Below, in pieces: positions 54,929-64,000 of a stretch of DNA of 64,000 nucleotides. The DNA lies in contig QWDQ01000005.1 of assembly GCA_003868215.1 (NCBI GenBank), forward strand, positions 496,001-560,000, written 5' to 3'. The DNA comes from Pseudophaeomoniella oleicola (lineage: Eukaryota > Ascomycota > Eurotiomycetes > Phaeomoniellales > Phaeomoniellaceae). Position 1 is the stretch's first letter; the number at the start of each line of letters is the position of its first letter. The position numbers were made by a program, and so were the translations under genes. Under the pieces are notes generated by a model. The model saw only the letters and a program-made list of their open reading frames with translations. It ran no database searches and was not told the origin of the DNA.

Positions 54929-55731
54929 GTTTTCCCTTCTCAGCCGTTACTGTTCCGAGAGCTGGGTATCCTGTCCGTCAATGAACTGCGCGGGTTCTTC
55001 TTCTAATCAAGAGTTGAGGATATGAGAACAGCGAAGATAAAAGAGAGCAGATCGTGTATGGTCTGAAGAGAGTGACTGTGTTGTTATTGTTGTTATGCTG
55101 TATACCAATTGTCGGTAGTAAACGAATGTATTGTAGTGAACGTAGCGCTGATTCTTTGCGTATTTGTTTCCCAAAAGAGTGACTAGAGCTATATAGCTCT
55201 GAAAAATGGCAGCAGTGAAAACGAGAGAGGATCACAACGAAGCGATATCAGCGACGACGAACCATGACATTCATGATTTTGAATCAAGAAAATAAGAGGC
55301 GAGGAGGTAAGAGTAGTAGTAGGACAGCGAATTGGGGGGGTGGTTAGCGCCCCTAAGGTAACGGAGTACAAGATGTCACACTACAACGACTAGTCAGGAT
55401 GGATGGGGATTGGGGTTGGTCAAGGCGTCGTGAGAAACGAGAGAGAGAGAAGGAGAGAGATAGACAGAAGTGAGATTGAACGTGCACCAGACCGACCACC
55501 ACTTTCCAAAAGCGAGGTCAATTACCCTTTTCTCGTCTAGATCTTCCTTTTCCTCTGGGTCATGTGGTCCGAATCAGTGCACCAGTCTGGTAGATCGGGG
55601 CTCGAATAGTCCATCCATTTGATCATCGGCGCAATTTCTGAAGCTTTTGGGGGTAAGAGAGGGGCTCGGTGGGAGGGTTTCGGTGGATGATGCAGTGAAA
55701 TTGCAGTGGACTCTTTGGGATCTATCGTGTT

Positions 55732-55743
55732 TACTACGTAGTA
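55732..55743. repeat. TACTACGTAGTA palindrome, copy 4
   Basis: A perfect 12-bp site 804 bp upstream of the Knh1-like gene's ATG. Confidence 0.9.
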
Positions 55744-56546
55744 TTCTCAATGGGGAGAGTAGAGGAATTTGAGGACGGTCAACAATGCTACAGACGACTT
55801 ACATAACATAGGAGGCGGGGCTATTTCTCTCCACTGCCTCTTGGCCTGTTATCAGACTGGTGATCATACTCCTTTTGTGCTCTCTCTCTCTTTCTCTCTT
55901 TCTCGAGGTCTGATCCTCTCACTAAGTTACAGTAACTAGGGTCTCTCAACTTCATGGGATCATAGTAATTACCTGGTAGTTACATGATGCTCATCATCGT
56001 CCTCAGCATCATTTCAAAATTGAACATCGACGACCGACGATCACACTGATCCCAATAATGCATACCTCCTATAACTAATACCTCCTCCTAACCAACACAA
56101 GCGTGAATGGTGTATACAGTACAACTCTCTGGAATCGGAGCGGCGCGGCGTGACATTAATCATGCCTTCGTTCATTCTCAATAAGACTATTACCATTTCA
56201 TAATCCACTTCAATCCGAGCTCCAGACGGGGGCTCGACGGTTAATTCCATTCTCCATCTCATCTTTACTGCCTACACTTTCACATCCAACCTCCTCCATC
56301 TCTCTCTCTCTCTTCTCAACCTACTTACTCTCCTCTTCCCAATTCTCATCATCTCCAGAAATAACACGCGTGCTCTTTGAAAGCTTTTACCTGTTATAAC
56401 CTCTGATCAGAAATTCGAACAGTGAAAAGAAAGCTTTTTTTAGTGAGTGACGAACGGTGGCTAAATACCTTAACCATCCAACCGAACGAATCCGAAGAAT
56501 GTTATACTAACGTACATAATTACCTACATACCATACCTTCTTGATA

Positions 56547-56573
56547 TAAACAAACAAACAAACAAACAAAAAC
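56547..56573 (+). repeat. CAAA tetranucleotide repeat
   Basis: About six tandem AAAC units in non-coding DNA. Confidence 0.8.
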
Positions 56574-56802
56574 ATCTCTTTTTCCCATCTTCTAGAACTC
56601 AACTCACGCGCTTTGCATAAGGTAGGTGGCATACCTGTACATACCGACCGATTGACACGTTCGTTCCATCAACAACAGTTCAACCTAGAATCCAATAATT
56701 AGACGTTGCGATATTACGAAGGTACAACGATCTTATACGAAAATACGAAAATACGCTATAAATTCTCGTATTCAACGTCTACCCCCCAATCTCTCCTTTT
56801 AC

Positions 56803-56852
56803 TAGGTACCTAAGGTAATCCAGTATTACCGTAATTAGTAGGTACCTAGGTA
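56803..56852. repeat. Cluster of TAGGTACCTA/TACCTAGGTA palindromes
   Basis: TAGGTACCTA at 56803-56812 and 56839-56848, the latter overlapping TACCTAGGTA at 56843-56852, all within 50 bp. Confidence 0.8.
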
Positions 56853-57229
56853 CATGATAATATCAACGAGGATGTTCTGTAGATCCCAATTCACGATGTG
56901 ACTCCATTTTCTACATCACAATAGTAATCCCTTCTCAAAGATACTACGTAATTAGTAGATAAAGGCAGATAACCTGATTATGACTGTGCAGATATTTCTG
57001 ATTCGAATGCATATCTTGGATGAATCATAATAACAATAATCAATAGGGTATATCGTATAGGTTACCTTTTGCTTGCTTTCCAGATACTGGGAGAGAAAAA
57101 AAAAGGAATAATAAACGCCATGTTCATGATGGATAGAAACAACAAACTCCTTTGATGCGAACGACTCTACCCGGGGGAGGCCCTCTGACACCCAATAAAA
57201 TGCCCTTTTTGCAAATAAAGGTAGCTGTA

Positions 57230-60200
57230 TCAGATCCGACCGCGATCAAAATCCAACAACCCGAGGTTCTGGAACCAGGTCACCTCCTGAATACTTTGTC
57301 TCTTAGGGATAGCTTGTGGTCGGAGTGTCGATGTATTGGAACCATGTCCTCCGCCTGGGCCTCCGTTGTGCCATTGATCGCCGTCGTCGTCATTATTGCT
57401 CCTGTGTTCGTTATTGTCGTCATTACTGTAATCGTCGCTGTCATCGTGGCTTCTCTCCTTGTTGTACTCATCGTAATACTCGCCTGGCAACGGTCGAGCT
57501 CTCGACGGTTTGTTTTCTCCATAATCATTCACTGTGTCATATTGATCCTGGCTGGGCGTACCAAAGGAGACCAGCTTGTCCGCAGCCAGCATGTTTCGCT
57601 GTTCGTCAAGTTTCCGCCGTGATCGTATACCAATGCATTCCTCTCTACTGGCATCCTTACGCCGTCTAGCGTTGGCCTTGGGGTCCTCCGATTGGGAATC
57701 GGCCCGCACGGGGCACCGAGCGCTTTCTGGGTCAATCTCCCCAGGGCGGCTACGGCCTAACGTTCCCGTAGATACATGGCTTAAGGTTTCAGCAGAGACA
57801 TGAGGATCCTGCCAGGTAAAGTTGGGGAGCCTCTTGCTTATCCTGTTGGCAGTATAGGCATTCTGCCCAAGTTCGCTTACCGGAGAACGGCATATCGAAC
57901 TGCTGATAGAGGAGCTGTTGCGCGAGCTTGTACTCCGCCGTGATCGGGTCTCATCAGGGTGATTCGGAGACTGTTTGTGCGCATCGTGATCGTGAGTGCA
58001 GGAATCGCAGTCCTTGAGCATTGCCTCTGGTCCTTGCACCACAGCGCCGCCGACAGCGAGCATTAGTGCGAAGGAGAATTTGCTCCACAGGAATATGGAC
58101 TGTGACCAGCTTCCTTCGGTCTTTGCTTCATTGGTCTCTGTCTTGATATCACATATGCTGCACCGCTTGGTCCTTCTGTCATCGAAAGTCACAGTTCGTG
58201 AGTATCTATGGTCTTTGCGGCATGATCTTCTCTTTCTCCTCCGCCTTTCTGTAGCGTTCGAGACCTTACTGTCCTTTGCTTGATGCATGTAGTGATCATG
58301 CCCATGCTCGGAGGTATCAGTGTCAATGTTGAGCCCATCAAGCCCTTCAACTCCGCCGTAAGCTAGTTCTAGTCTGCGCGTACTGCTGTCATCGCGAATC
58401 CTTTGCGATGTGGTCTCCCCGAGAGCCTGTGTATGTTGTCTTCCGAGGAATAGGCCCAGCACCCACCAACTGAAACCTCCCAGCCTGCCCCAGTGATTAC
58501 GCCAGGCGTTGGCGATGACTCGGCGCGCAACAGCCGTTGGGTCGGCTTTAAATCGGGCTAGATGGGTCGCGTATTTTGCGAATGTTCCGATGACGGAAGG
58601 CTTGCAAACACCTGATACACTAGGTTTTGCCTTGAGATGAAGTGACCTGGGTCGCCGGCGGGGTTTGACCCTCGCCTCACTGACACTTGCTAGTGGCACC
58701 TCGTCCTGAAGGCTTGTCTGCATAGATTCAGAGACCTTGCTTGGTTCTATTCGAGATCTATCCTCTCTCGGCCACGCATATACAGCCTTCTTGAACTTTG
58801 GCGACGGCGTCAAGAATGTCACGTCCTTGACAGTCGAGTTATTCTCGCCGCTATTCTGCAGTGACCGACGTCGTTTTCGCTGCTGTGCTGAAGAGGTCTT
58901 CGAGGATTGAAACTTCAAGCGAGATTGATCTGTCCCTTTCCGTCTGAATTGGAAGATGCCGTCAGGAATGGCTGCATGTTGAGGCGGCGTTGGCGCAAAT
59001 GGTGGTCTCGAGGCAGGGTAGTCTTTTGATATACCGATATCAAACGCAGAAGCCAGAGGCTCGACATTAAAGGTCGGTTCGACATTAAAGGTTGGTTCGA
59101 ACGTATTTAGAGAAGGTAAGGCGATTTCATTCAAAGGGGGGAGACCGAGACTGCCCAGGTCAATGTCAGTCAGGTCCGGAAGCGCTTGATGATCTACCCT
59201 AGATAATTCTCCAGCCAGTGTAGAGAAAGACTGCTGCTCCTGGATTTCCGTTGGACGCTGGCCTTGCGGCAAATGCAGATTCATGGGCTCTTCAAGTATA
59301 ATGTTGTCCAGCGTATTTGGAGTGAACGCGGAAAAGTCGTAGCCAGTCGTGTCATTCCCAAGCATGTCAAGATTCAGGAATGATTGACCCATCACATTGG
59401 GAAGCATTGGGTCCTGGCTCGCCATCACATCCTCAAAACTGGTGTAATGAGCTGAAGTCTGCCCTTCGAGCGCCTTCAGGGCATCCTCTGCTACCCAGGC
59501 GGACGCTCTGCTGGGTGATGTGCGTTTTGGTTGTGTTGGCGTTTCGAAATTATCATGACTGAGGTATGCCGTAGTTGGGTCAACAGAGCTAAGTGAAAAG
59601 TCTCGAATAGGGCTCAAGTTACTATGCATAGAATTCGCCGTAGGCGGTGGCGGATTGTTGGTACCCGTAATCGTCGGCAGAACTAGAGGCTTCAGGGACG
59701 TCGAACCAGATGCGAAACGTCGCAATTTACGGCTTCTCGACTGTCTGTCAGGCTTGTTTTCGCTCGGTGATATTGGAATTGGAAATCCCCATGCAGAGGG
59801 GCTCGCAGAAGCATGTGAAATCAAGGAAGACCTCTGAGAGTTACTACCTCCTAGCGACGGGACAGAGCACGACTCTCCCAGTCCAGAGTCAACCGATTGG
59901 GAATCCGGAGGTCGTTTCTGATGGTCATTGCTTGGGTGGTTTTCTTGCTGCAGATAAGCTGTTCTTGGGCTGAAGTAGTCATGGCTCACGCTGAGACTTG
60001 GCGAAGGATGGTACGACAAAGGTCGGGAAGAATTGCCTCTCTCTACTGATGGAGAGGCCCTCGTTATCATAGATCTTGGCCGAGGAGTTCGACGAAACAT
60101 GTCACGCGTCGGCGAAGAGAACTCAAGGCTGTGCTGAGATCTTGTAGGGGACTGACCAAGGAGTTCTGTAAGCACATCATTGCGGCGCTCTAAGCCGCGA

Positions 60201-61276
60201 TTGGTCGCCTCTAGACCTTCTTTTTCCCGTAGAATCTGCTCGTTCGCGAGGCGCAAGCTCTCCATCGTACTCTGATCATGATATATTCGCTCCCTATCCA
60301 GATCTTCCAGCTCACAGATGAAAGCATCTTTTGACGCAAGATCTTGCTCGAGTTGCTTTATCTTACGCTGAAGATCCAGTTCACTAGCGGTTTTGTGCTC
60401 CACGGCCTCTTGGACTCGTGCATCAAAATGCTCCTCCCACTCCCGTACTTCGCTGCGAAGCTTCTTTATGTTGGCCTCCAGTGATTTGATCTTGTCTTGG
60501 AGCGGCTTGCCCGTGTTTGGTGACAGCATTGACTCCTGGGTGACCTGCAGCTGCGACTCCAGATGCTCTATATATTTTGAGGCTTCGAAGCTTGTTTTGC
60601 GGAGATCAAGTCGACTCTTCTTGCGTCCTTTCAGTGGGCGGGCGAGTGGAGAGCTCAGAGGTGGCGGCGTCTGAGCATTGCCTGATATCTCCCGGAGCTT
60701 CATCGCTGCTGGTGAATCGTTGATGGCGCGATCAACTCGCATTGGTGCTTGCTGTGTGTCGCTTACGTCGTGATGTCGAATGGTTGGGGATCCTTCTGGA
60801 GAATACTGCTCTGCTGCTTCCTCAAATACAGGAATGACCGTATGTCGCTTTCTGGTTGTATTATATCGAATGCTACCACCCGAATGCGTTATTTCATCCA
60901 ACACGCCGAGGGACTGTCTCGTGGCTCGCTCTGGTGTGACCTGTCGTCTCTTCGCCGTTGGCGGTGTGTTCTCCTGCTCGGTACCCGGGGGTGAATGCCA
61001 ATGCTCAGGGCTTTCTCCCTGCGAAGTCCATCTTGACGGCGTGATAGAGGACTGGTGACTTGGGAGTCTTGCTGCTCGGAACCCTGCACTGCGCAGTTGC
61101 AACCTCCGTTGCTGAAGACCGAGTGGTCCTGGATCTCGACGAACCGTTAATACTAGCGTCGACGGTGTTGTGGGCACACTACGAAAACGTCTCGTCGACG
61201 GAGGTGTTTGTAGCTGAGACGGCTCATGCTGGGGAGCTGGAGGATGCGGGGCTTCAGCTGGATGAGCATGGTCCAT
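57230..61276 (-). CDS. Large coiled-coil protein of unknown function
   Basis: One open frame, 1348 residues from the ATG at 61276. Seen: a Pro/Arg/Ser-rich basic N-terminus with many SP/TP sites; a coiled coil at about 225-370 with FEASKYIEHLESQLQ, LEANIKKLRSEVREWEEHF and LREKEGLEATNRGLERR-like heptads; a long Ser/Pro-rich middle with an FNVEPT tandem duplication; a basic segment; short hydrophobic stretches at about 930-945 (GGFSWWVLGLFLG) and 1055-1077 (LWSKFSFALMLAVGGAVV); and an Asp/Asn/Ser-rich tail. No domain is recognised. Layout (SP/TP-rich ends around a coiled coil, C-terminal hydrophobic part) would suit a spindle-pole, nuclear-envelope or septum protein, which is speculation. The frame continues upstream to 61567, but the added residues look non-coding. 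Confidence 0.78.
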   Translation of the reverse strand: MDHAHPAEAPHPPAPQHEPSQLQTPPSTRRFRSVPTTPSTLVLTVRRDPGPLGLQQRRLQLRSAGFRAARLPSHQSSITPSRWTSQGESPEHWHSPPGTEQENTPPTAKRRQVTPERATRQSLGVLDEITHSGGSIRYNTTRKRHTVIPVFEEAAEQYSPEGSPTIRHHDVSDTQQAPMRVDRAINDSPAAMKLREISGNAQTPPPLSSPLARPLKGRKKSRLDLRKTSFEASKYIEHLESQLQVTQESMLSPNTGKPLQDKIKSLEANIKKLRSEVREWEEHFDARVQEAVEHKTASELDLQRKIKQLEQDLASKDAFICELEDLDRERIYHDQSTMESLRLANEQILREKEGLEATNRGLERRNDVLTELLGQSPTRSQHSLEFSSPTRDMFRRTPRPRSMITRASPSVERGNSSRPLSYHPSPSLSVSHDYFSPRTAYLQQENHPSNDHQKRPPDSQSVDSGLGESCSVPSLGGSNSQRSSLISHASASPSAWGFPIPISPSENKPDRQSRSRKLRRFASGSTSLKPLVLPTITGTNNPPPPTANSMHSNLSPIRDFSLSSVDPTTAYLSHDNFETPTQPKRTSPSRASAWVAEDALKALEGQTSAHYTSFEDVMASQDPMLPNVMGQSFLNLDMLGNDTTGYDFSAFTPNTLDNIILEEPMNLHLPQGQRPTEIQEQQSFSTLAGELSRVDHQALPDLTDIDLGSLGLPPLNEIALPSLNTFEPTFNVEPTFNVEPLASAFDIGISKDYPASRPPFAPTPPQHAAIPDGIFQFRRKGTDQSRLKFQSSKTSSAQQRKRRRSLQNSGENNSTVKDVTFLTPSPKFKKAVYAWPREDRSRIEPSKVSESMQTSLQDEVPLASVSEARVKPRRRPRSLHLKAKPSVSGVCKPSVIGTFAKYATHLARFKADPTAVARRVIANAWRNHWGRLGGFSWWVLGLFLGRQHTQALGETTSQRIRDDSSTRRLELAYGGVEGLDGLNIDTDTSEHGHDHYMHQAKDSKVSNATERRRRKRRSCRKDHRYSRTVTFDDRRTKRCSICDIKTETNEAKTEGSWSQSIFLWSKFSFALMLAVGGAVVQGPEAMLKDCDSCTHDHDAHKQSPNHPDETRSRRSTSSRNSSSISSSICRSPVSELGQNAYTANRISKRLPNFTWQDPHVSAETLSHVSTGTLGRSRPGEIDPESARCPVRADSQSEDPKANARRRKDASREECIGIRSRRKLDEQRNMLAADKLVSFGTPSQDQYDTVNDYGENKPSRARPLPGEYYDEYNKERSHDDSDDYSNDDNNEHRSNNDDDGDQWHNGGPGGGHGSNTSTLRPQAIPKRQSIQEVTWFQNLGLLDFDRGRI

Positions 61277-62141
61277 GGTTTGGGGAATTTTGTTGTAGGC
61301 AGCGTTTCCATGCTCTTCGCAGGTAACCTTGGCGTGCTTCCAAATGGGTGCATTCAACCGCTGTCGATTCGACTGAGCATTCCTATTCCTGGTGGTGTGG
61401 AATGGACGAGGGACTGGATCGTTCACGTGCCCGCATTGGATTACATACAAATCCGCCCCTTGACGATGACAGCGCTGTGGAACTATTGCAATAGCGAGCA
61501 GGAGAAGCTCAATGGCCGCCAGCTTGACGATGGCATGGCAGGAAGAATAACCAAAAGGAGAGGTCAAGAATCAGCAGGCACGATGGGAAAGAAATGGCAC
61601 ATTGACGTTACTGGCATCTTAGTCTTCATCAAAGTGGGAGGGAGATTGGTGAGCTTTACCGTCTCATCCGCATTAGTCAGTTATCGATTGTTTTGATTTT
61701 TCTGGTCTAGGAACAGTCCGAGTAAGTCAACTAAACTACACTTTCCGTCAGTTATGCGGAAGTGGATCGACGGTTTCTTTTTTAGAAGTCGTGGAGTATT
61801 GTCACCATTGATCTGGGCTACTTGGCAAGGTGATCGATCCTACGATTGTCAACTTCACAGGTAGTGAGTAGAGCAACCGTATCTCTCTCTCTTTCCTACC
61901 ACTGATGCAGAGATGCTGTGGTATATACATACACCTAACACACAACCGTCGTCTTCTCTTTCATCTCCAGCAGCATCAAAATTCAACTAGAACACAGTCG
62001 GCGTTCTACCGTAGTGTCCCGCGCAAGGCAAGGATTCCTGGGATTTAAATTAACAAGATCCTTACCCTATTCGGCGTCATTCGCGGGCAAGACGGCGAGG
62101 CGGCTGTTTCATGGCGATCTACTAATTATCTCAGCAGCCTG

Positions 62142-62171
62142 TTCCTGTTCCTGTTCCTGTTCCTGTTCCTA
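62142..62171 (+). repeat. TGTTCC hexamer repeat, five copies
   Basis: Five tandem TGTTCC-type units in intergenic DNA. Confidence 0.8.
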
Positions 62172-62394
62172 CTCGCCTCGTCGCCTAGTCCTGTGCCTGT
62201 CTCCAATCCCTGCATCGACCCGCTAGATTGGCGACCCCTGAAACTGAGTCCTTTTATCCGTAGTTACTACGTAGTTCAGTAATTATCACGGTGAATTCCT
62301 TGTTCCTCTGGGGGATCGTTAACGGACGATGATCGGCTTTCAACCCCATTGCCCCATTTATCGATTAACCTGCCAGTAACTTCGCATCATTGTC

Positions 62395-62408
62395 ATACTA
62401 CGTAGTAT
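62395..62408. repeat. TACTACGTAGTA palindrome, copy 5 (14-bp palindrome)
   Basis: ATACTACGTAGTAT is self-complementary over 14 bp. A near copy (ACTACGTAGT) lies 130 bp away at 62266-62275. Confidence 0.9.
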
Positions 62409-62671
62409 ATACTACAATACGATAGATGCGAGATAGTGTTACTACAGTAACTCGATTCAGACGGACTATGTTCGGGGTGCTTGCCGGTTCATTGACCGCA
62501 GCTGAATTCGCGAGGTCTATCTGGCCTAGGGTATTGCTAAGGTTGCATTGCACATCTCGTGATGCAGTACCTCGTAGGCAAAAAAATACATGGATTGCAG
62601 AAGTCGCTCCCTCCTTCGGATTGCCAGCCTGCTCAGCAGCTCGGTTCTCTTCATAGGTAATATATGCAACA

Positions 62672-64000
62672 TCACGGCACAGGATGGCCAGGATAACCTC
62701 CCGCGTCAGCCCTTACCCAGCGGACTCTTTCGGTAGCACCACCACCACCGCCATCCGATTCTCCTTCACTGTCCCCTTCTTCATCCGAATGAATCATCCC
62801 GGCTAACCCTTCTGCTTCTGTTCCAAGAAATGGTGCACGTTCCTCGGGTTTTCTTCTCAGACTGACGCTGACGCTGATAGCTACTACGCTAAAACCATGA
62901 ATGAGCGTACTACCGAGGACGGTGAAGCAGATTACAGGCCATATGATAATGGTAGCGATCTGACGATGAGTAAGAGGTTGCTCATAATGCGGCGGATGTG
63001 GATACGGTATTGAAGAATCGTGTTCTAACTGCGCTCGTGCCTCGATCGCAAGAAACAGCGCTCCGAGACCCATCGGGCCGAAGTGGCCAGCAAACAGTGA
63101 TTCGTTGAATGTGTAGATGTCCGGGATGAGATGCAGTTGATGAAGGGCAACCACGATAGGGATTCGCCGCATCAATATCAGTATTACAAGGAATGCAAGT
63201 AGCAGGAGGGGAGAGATGCGAGCATCTGATTGTGTGGGGTTCAAGGAGCCAGGGTCACTAGATATGAAGATCTGCGATGCTGGCAGGATCAATTTGGATG
63301 GCAACTGGTTAACATAGAACGTCATCTGTTCCCACGGCATAATTGCGCCCAGGTAGACGAACATGCTCGAGTTCAAGAGCAAATCCACAACATCGTTGAT
63401 GTATATCTCCCGGGTATGTTCAGCGTAGAAGCCATCTCTTGCAAAGCCGATACCTGCACCAAACGCGATCAAAAAATCATCCGACCCTAGGGTTGATCCG
63501 AAACCGACTGCTAGTGTTGCTAGGAGAAGATAGAATGCTAGAAAGGAAGGGCGACCGATGAAGTCTCTGAACTCGGAAAATCGCAGCGCATAATTCGCAC
63601 TTTGACCTATCACGAGTCCCAGGAAAATACCAAACGCACATTGCCAAAGCAGAGTAATGAGCACCCATTCTCGGACGGCATCTCCGGGTGCAGCATTGGT
63701 CAGAATGGCAAGTCCGACGTAGAGGAACGGAAACGAGACACCGTCGTTACATGCTGATTCTGCGGACAGCATGTGCTTGATCCGGGCCGGCACTCGCGTA
63801 GAGAACTTGGAGTTTGACAACACGGAGGCTGCCAATACCGGATCCGTAGGCGTGAGACAAGCGGCAATTATCAGTGCCGTAGGCCAAGATACTCGGAACA
63901 GTAGATGAGCGAATAGAGCCGCAACAAGCCAACCAAAGGCCATCACAGGGCCGAGCATCATGGCGACTGACTTCCAATGGCCATTGAGATAATATCTCGG
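62672..64000 (-). CDS. Na+/H+ antiporter (fungal CPA1, Nha1/Sod2 type), partial
   Basis: The frame is open through the right edge (443 residues visible), so the N-terminus is outside. Role: exchange of Na+ or K+ for H+ at the plasma membrane, giving salt tolerance and pH control. Seen: HWKSVAMMLGPVMAFGWLV; TPTDPVLAASVL; SAESACNDGVSFPFLYVGLA with the Asn-Asp ion-binding pair; AVGFGSTLGSDDFLIAFGAG; FNESLFAGHFGPMGLGALFL; and about eight further hydrophobic segments. The cytoplasmic tail after the last helix is short in this reading and rich in Ser, Asp, Glu and Gly, whereas yeast Nha1 has a far longer tail. About 30 residues between WEQMTFYV and LLLLAFLVILILMRR are longer than I expect for the family; no convincing intron removes them. 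Confidence 0.92.
   Translation of the reverse strand, partial: PRYYLNGHWKSVAMMLGPVMAFGWLVAALFAHLLFRVSWPTALIIAACLTPTDPVLAASVLSNSKFSTRVPARIKHMLSAESACNDGVSFPFLYVGLAILTNAAPGDAVREWVLITLLWQCAFGIFLGLVIGQSANYALRFSEFRDFIGRPSFLAFYLLLATLAVGFGSTLGSDDFLIAFGAGIGFARDGFYAEHTREIYINDVVDLLLNSSMFVYLGAIMPWEQMTFYVNQLPSKLILPASQIFISSDPGSLNPTQSDARISPLLLLAFLVILILMRRIPIVVALHQLHLIPDIYTFNESLFAGHFGPMGLGALFLAIEARAQLEHDSSIPYPHPPHYEQPLTHRQIATIIIWPVICFTVLGSTLIHGFSVVAISVSVSLRRKPEERAPFLGTEAEGLAGMIHSDEEGDSEGESDGGGGGATERVRWVRADAGGYPGHPVP

Larger units (their letters stand above)
54929..57229. other. 2.3-kb intergenic region upstream of the Knh1-like gene
   Basis: No credible gene. Contains TACTACGTAGTA at 55732-55743, overlapping TAGGTACCTA/TACCTAGGTA near 56803-56852, a CAAA tetramer repeat at about 56547-56573, and CT-rich tracts near 55880 and 56300. 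Probably a long promoter plus the 3' end of the coiled-coil gene. Confidence 0.55.
61277..62671. other. Intergenic region upstream of the coiled-coil gene
   Basis: Contains a TGTTCC hexamer repeat at 62142-62171, a near copy of the palindrome (ACTACGTAGT, 62266-62275) and a 14-bp palindrome at 62395-62408. No gene is seen. Confidence 0.55.

Overview
The window is nuclear DNA from a filamentous ascomycete (Pezizomycotina). The evidence is short spliceosomal introns (mostly 47-105 nt, GTANGT donors, CTAAC/CTGAC-like branch sites), many Ser/Pro/Gln-rich fungal proteins, and orthologues typical of the group: a Zn2Cys6 regulator, a phosphate-repressible acid phosphatase, an Ssk1 response regulator, an RpdA-type histone deacetylase and a Kre9/Knh1 wall protein. 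Class-level placement is not possible from sequence alone. I saw no transposon, virus-like element, tRNA, rRNA or CRISPR.

I support 22 protein-coding genes, most re-assembled across introns. From the left: a membrane-anchored multicopper oxidase (-, cut by the left edge), secreted acid phosphatase (+), Zn2Cys6 factor (-), a large unknown Ser-rich protein (-), a CENP-V/GFA zinc protein (-), a bHLH factor with an acidic tail (+), and a Cid1/Cut-type RNA nucleotidyltransferase (-). A 5.7-kb gene-free stretch follows. Then come a Gln-rich unknown (+), SDH4 (+), SSK1 (+), GET4 (+), a small unknown (-), a nitronate monooxygenase-like enzyme (+), a Laa2/DUF5102-like acidic protein (-), nucleoporin NSP1 (+), ATP synthase inhibitor IF1 (-), 14-3-3 (+), ribosomal protein uL14 (RPL23, -), RPD3-type deacetylase (-), a GPI-anchored Kre9/Knh1 protein (-), a large coiled-coil unknown (-) and a Na+/H+ antiporter (-, cut by the right edge).

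This is a housekeeping neighbourhood, not a cluster. The genes serve separate processes: mitochondrial respiration (SDH4, IF1), osmostress and phospho-signalling (SSK1, 14-3-3, Na+/H+ antiporter), membrane traffic and protein targeting (GET4, Laa2-like, NSP1), transcription and RNA metabolism (RpdA, bHLH, Zn2Cys6, nucleotidyltransferase), translation (RPL23) and the cell surface (acid phosphatase, multicopper oxidase, Knh1-like).

The most unexpected pattern is a 12-bp perfect palindrome, TACTACGTAGTA. It occurs five times, never in a gene, and each copy lies upstream of at least one start codon. Other points of note are a 10-bp hairpin inside direct repeats in an RPL23 intron, a composite TTAGGG/TCACGTGA element upstream of RPL23, an 18-nt frame-preserving microexon in SDH4, a stop-free 51-nt intron in NSP1, an exact 62-residue repeat period in the Laa2-like protein, and the empty 18.7-24.4 kb region.
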